A stretch of 64,000 nt of DNA from Channa striata (Eukaryota; Chordata; Actinopteri; Anabantiformes; Channidae): contig CM065185.1 of the NCBI GenBank assembly GCA_033026295.1, forward strand, positions 6,200,001 to 6,264,000, given 5' to 3'. The notes under the pieces were generated by a model. It saw only the letters and a list, made by a program, of their open reading frames with translations. It was not told the origin of the DNA and made no database searches. Below, one piece after another: positions 60,401-64,000 of this stretch (positions are counted from its first letter, which is position 1; each line of letters starts with the position of its first letter). The translations under genes and the position numbers were made by a program.

Positions 60401-63400
60401 GGAAAAAGGACGATGGGAGGGAGGGAAATGGGATCTCTCTTTTTTTCTCCCTTGCTTTCTCCTTTTCACTTTCTCTTGGACTGAAAAGATGTTTGATTTA
60501 GTCTGTGGGGAGTTGTAAAGTAGATAAAGTTTTTGCTCAACATCAGCAGTCTGTTTGTTGCCTTTTTTAATTTTCCTTTTTCTGAGCAAAAGCTCTTTTC
60601 ATTCTTTTGTGCATTTGCTAAATTGTTCTTTTTTGTTATCATATGTCTCATCAGCTAGACTTTCAGAGTATTGTACAAACCATCACAGTGTAATGCACAA
60701 GTATTAGATTTAGTTCATTTTTTGGAGCTTTTATAAATATTGTGCAAGCAAATGCAACAACCGAATTCTTCAGTGGTTTTTGCGAAGCAGGTGGTATTCT
60801 TGGAAAATGCATACTAAACTCCATCTGATACATTTTGTAACATTTGCCACATATTTCATTCATACTCACAATGCTTTTAAACTATGTGACTCCAACTGTT
60901 TCTAGTTATCTGTGCCTAGGTCAGTGCTGCTGGTCTATGTGAGGTTTTGTGCCAGACGTGTAACAGTGAATTGCGTTGTTGTTTCAGCTGTTTCTATGCT
61001 GGACCTGAGTGAGCAGTTCACACCACCCGAGACGGCTCCCCCTGTCCTCGTCAGCCTGATCCAAGCCATAGAGAAGAGAGGTATATCCATGTCGTCCAGC
61101 CAACATAGTCGTCTCGCTCGCTTACTGTCTGTCAGCCTTTCCGTTTATGTCCGAGTGTCTCCCTCCTGCCATCTGCCTCTTCCTCTCATGCCAGCATTTT
61201 CACAAGTGTGTAGACATATCGTGTAGATCCAGTTTGACAGCCACAAAGATGCAGGCTTGCACACACATGTTAATACATACCTGCACTACTTAACAGCTCC
61301 TGTGTTAAGAAGATGATATAGATTTTCTAGTTTTAAAATAGAATGTGGTCGAAGTCAGAGCACTTTTCATTGGCCTGAGAGTCCTGCACAGTGGCTTTCA
61401 TTCACACCATGTTATTAACAAATAGCACTCAGTGGGACTCCATTCACAGTTTTTGTTTCTGTGCTCCTTTTTAATTTCTCGCTGTCCATCTGACACACAC
61501 ACACTAGAATTGTAAAGAAGAGAAAAGTACACAGTATCAGGTAGTTGTCAACTAGTAAACACTGGGCATTTTTGCTTAAAACTAACTAAAATTCTAAACT
61601 ATACAACTAACAAGAGATTAATATTTTAAATATAGAAAGTGTAAAGTGGGGCTAAGCAAATGTTTCAAAACTGTCTCACTGCAATTTGCAGTTAATTTCT
61701 TTACAGCTGTGTGTAGCACCTCCCTCCCTGTCTTTTGCGTGTTAGCAGCACATTAAGAAACATTTAGTATGTAGGCTGCCTAATTGGTATATTTTCCTGT
61801 ATGTACATATCTAAAAAACAACTAATTTGTGGTATGGAATCATGATTTAGATAAAGAGATGTGTGTGTTATATGGTGTATAAAAACAAAAAGGCTAGACT
61901 CAATGTAATTAACTAAATTCATGTCAAGTATTACCATCCAGATATTCTTACCAAAAATCACCAAAAATCTCAATTTCCTGGTGAATACTAACCCTGTCGT
62001 CTACCAGAGGGGCGACTGGGGTCTTCTCTAAATGCACATACTGTAATGTTGCAGTGGCACTGAGTTACTTCCCAGTGTTGCATGCTTACACACTGACTGT
62101 ATAGTGTGGTTTTTACAACTACCTGAGAGACAGGCTTGTCTCATGGAGTTGGCACGTAGATGCGTGCTGTCTGGACCCAGTGTTTCTTCCTTTTTTCAAG
62201 CCTGGGCAAAGACTAATGTAGTCATTGAGAGTTAAATGTTTTCTAAGGGGATATTTTCGCAGCGTGTGTGAAATCCTTGTCTCTCTCTCTCTCAATCTGC
62301 TGAGACAAATTTCATCATGTCAGATTTCAGCTTAGAGTTTTAATTTTCTGTGCTCTGTGCTCTGGCATTCAGAGTCACCAAATGAATCACACATTTTCTT
62401 CAAAGAAAACTGCAAACCAAAATGAAACACTTAATACAGGAACATGTGTTGGATCTGCTTATACAAAAACATTTCAAGGACCAGCTCTCCACCAATAAAT
62501 TTATAAACCTTGTCTGTTTTTTTTGGATGTGGACTCAACACACTGACATGTTGTGTTGCGTATTAATAATTTATCCGTCCAAACGCTTCATCATGTCCAC
62601 GTTGTTTACTTAGAACTGACTGTGTATAGCTAATTGTCCAAAATAAGAGTTATTATTTTTATTATATTATCCTTCATGCAACCATGTAGTCCAAGAATAT
62701 AGAGTCATCCACTTCATCAAGAGTAAGCTACTGGCAGCAATGAGGAGCATGTGCATTTGATTTTATGATTTTTTTTTTATAACTCTCTTTTGCCTTTTTT
62801 GATACTGTTCTGAGCTTGCTGTATCCCTACTAAATTTTTCTCTTCGTCTTTCACAGGTCTAGACTTCAAGACATTGTACAGGACAACAAGTTCTTCCAGT
62901 TGTGAGAGTCCGGTGTACAGCCTGAGCTCTGGTGAGTTAGTTTGACACATCAGCCTTTTACCCGTGGCTTTTCTTTAGCTCCACTATCTTGTCAAATGTT
63001 ACATCTCACCTGCCTCTTATAAGTCAAAAAAACAATATAACTCATTCACTTTCCCTGTGGAGACTTAGTTGGCTTGAACTTATGGCCTTCATGTCACAGC
63101 TCTGCTTCTTTAAACGTCCTTTACCCAAGCAAAGCTAATAGACAAACAAACGTAACCTATTCCTCTGATGTGAATTGAATATACTTTGGGGAAAATTTCT
63201 CTTTCAAAAGTTGCCTTTTAAAAATCTTTGTATATGTCTTTTTGGTTCAGAAAGTGACATGTGTCAGAAAGATGTGGGTTACCTGTCTGAATGTGTCCTG
63301 CATTACCTGAGAGACCTCCCATCGCCCCTCATCCCAGCCTGTATCTATCCGCACCTTCAAACTGCAGTCATGCTGCAGCAGCAGGTCCTACAGCAGTCAG

Positions 63401-63403
63401 CAG
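51473..63403 (+). CDS. pik3r2: PIK3R2, PI3-kinase regulatory subunit p85-beta (5' part)
   Basis: Four coding exons are visible: 51473-51791, 60988-61080, 62857-62931 and 63251-63403, each ending one base into a codon and joining in frame (213 complete residues so far). Exon 1 holds the SH3 domain (YRALYAF at 8-14, GDFPGTYVEYVG at 68-79) and a proline-rich RPLPAAPRP motif. The next exons open the RhoGAP/BH domain: LDLSEQFTPPETAPPVLV, AIEKRG, LDFKTLYRTTSSSS, then ECVLHYLRDLPSPLIPA. This is p85, the regulatory partner of class IA PI3-kinase at the plasma membrane; the SH2 and inter-SH2 parts lie beyond 64000. The SH3 sequence lies between human p85-alpha and p85-beta, so the PIK3R2 call rests on mast3 being its upstream neighbour in the same orientation, as in human 19p13.11. 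The ATG (AAA ATG G) is in strong context. Confidence 0.9.
58386..58960 (+). mobile_element. Decayed Tc1-like transposon fragment in a pik3r2 intron
   Basis: The plus strand starts MARTKETSEDLRRGVVDAHQ, the N-terminal helix-turn-helix of a Tc1-type transposase, then breaks by frameshift and stops. Later pieces still match the family (STVRTLNNNG near 58690-58720, NILWMGETK-like near 58800-58830). No clear terminal repeats were found. It is a different Tc1 family from the copy at 18127-19315 and is inactive. Confidence 0.78.
59870..60480. other. GC-rich and polypurine zone in a pik3r2 intron
   Basis: A long purine (GA) stretch at about 59875-60010 is followed by a CpG/CCAGG-rich segment (60060-60260) and another purine run (60350-60430). 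No exon is recognised. Composition differs clearly from the AT-rich surroundings, so it may be a regulatory element or an alternative promoter. Confidence 0.4.
61081..62856 (+). other. pik3r2 intron
   Basis: A 1.8 kb intron between the second and third coding exons; nothing further recognised. Confidence 0.8.
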
Positions 63404-64000
63404 GTACGTCTCACCTCATGAAGAAGTGCTTACTGTTATCATCAGTATTTCAATTGGAGAAGGGGTGTCATCTTTTATGTATCTCTGTACCATAGGGGCT
63501 TGTTAAAGGACCGTTACAGAGGTTGTCTGGCATAGTATTTCTTTCTTGTCTCACATTGGGAATGCCTTCAGCATGATCTGATCAGAACCTCCTATTGCAT
63601 TCTACTAGCCGGGATTTGCTGGGATTAAGTGTGTCATTGTCAAGAAAGGTAGAGACACTCCCCCTTTAAAAGCGGTTGTCATTGAGCTTATTCAAAAACC
63701 AGAAAAAAATCTGAAGTTCCAGCATACACCTCTTAAGCCGTCTGTCTCTGAGGCCTAGTTCAACTGTCCACTGAGATGGGTGCAAACTCTGGGCACTTTG
63801 TTCTCAGAGTGCACAGTTTTAAGAGAGATCCGTTCTGTCACCAAGCCTACCACCAAACAATAGTTTGAGCCCCAAACTGTAGAAGGTAGCAATACTATTT
63901 TCAGTCACCCTATCAGATGGGCAACACTCCCTGATACCCAATAGTAAAACCCTTTTTGGCGTAGCAGTACCCTTTCATTAACATTCACTGCTTCCCATGG
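63404..64000 (+). other. pik3r2 intron (partial)
   Basis: Sequence after the GTACGT donor of the fourth coding exon. No exon is recognised before the window ends. Confidence 0.75.

Larger units (their letters stand above)
51792..60987 (+). other. pik3r2 intron 1 of the coding region
   Basis: A 9.2 kb intron joining the SH3 exon to the BH domain. It contains a CT-rich tract (about 55190-55265), a decayed Tc1-like element (58386-58960) and a GC-rich/polypurine zone (59870-60450). Direct joining of RPESSQ to MLDLSEQF agrees with human p85, so no coding exon is missing here. Confidence 0.75.

Noticed and set aside
1..64000. A CRISPR array, phage, toxin-antitoxin or other microbial system
   Set aside because: The window is vertebrate nuclear DNA; the only short tandem repeats are simple microsatellites.

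Overview
The window is nuclear DNA from a ray-finned fish, most likely a percomorph teleost. It has interrupted vertebrate genes with canonical GT-AG introns, CpG-rich first exons, (CA)n/(GT)n microsatellites, two decayed Tc1-like transposons, a tRNA-derived SINE and fish-type dispersed repeats. There is no operon, CRISPR array, phage or bacterial defence content.

Layout from left to right. (1) Positions 681-2312, minus strand: the first two coding exons of crtc1, with a TATA-less promoter behind them; the rest of the gene lies off the left edge. (2) 6472-7384, plus strand: a two-exon, 157-residue single-pass membrane protein with a tyrosine-rich tail, interpreted as an LRRC25-like gene without a visible leucine-rich repeat part. 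(3) 10405-12112, minus strand: a complete two-exon gdf15-like TGF-beta family gene with a TATA box. It converges on the previous gene, as I recall GDF15 and LRRC25 doing in human 19p13.11. (4) 15827-40699, plus strand: a complete mast3 gene (28 coding exons, about 1400 residues) with two alternative first exons and a 21-base microexon. (5) 51473 to the right edge, plus strand: the 5' part of pik3r2 (SH3, proline-rich linker and start of the RhoGAP/BH domain), preceded by a CpG-rich candidate first exon near 43.6 kb and other possible leader exons.

The gene set (CRTC1, LRRC25, GDF15, MAST3, PIK3R2) matches one human block, 19p13.11, and mast3 and pik3r2 keep the same head-to-tail order. The genes do not form one pathway. 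They cover cAMP-driven transcription (crtc1), a putative leukocyte adaptor (LRRC25-like), a secreted stress cytokine (gdf15), an AGC-type kinase with a PDZ domain (mast3) and a PI3-kinase regulatory subunit (pik3r2).

I found no undescribed multi-gene system. The points most worth a second look are the LRRC25-like gene lacking its ectodomain, the mast3 promoter/uORF/microexon architecture, and the unassigned CpG-rich exon at 43.6 kb. All exon borders were read by eye from splice consensus, reading-frame continuity and remembered vertebrate homologues; no alignment or transcript data were available.
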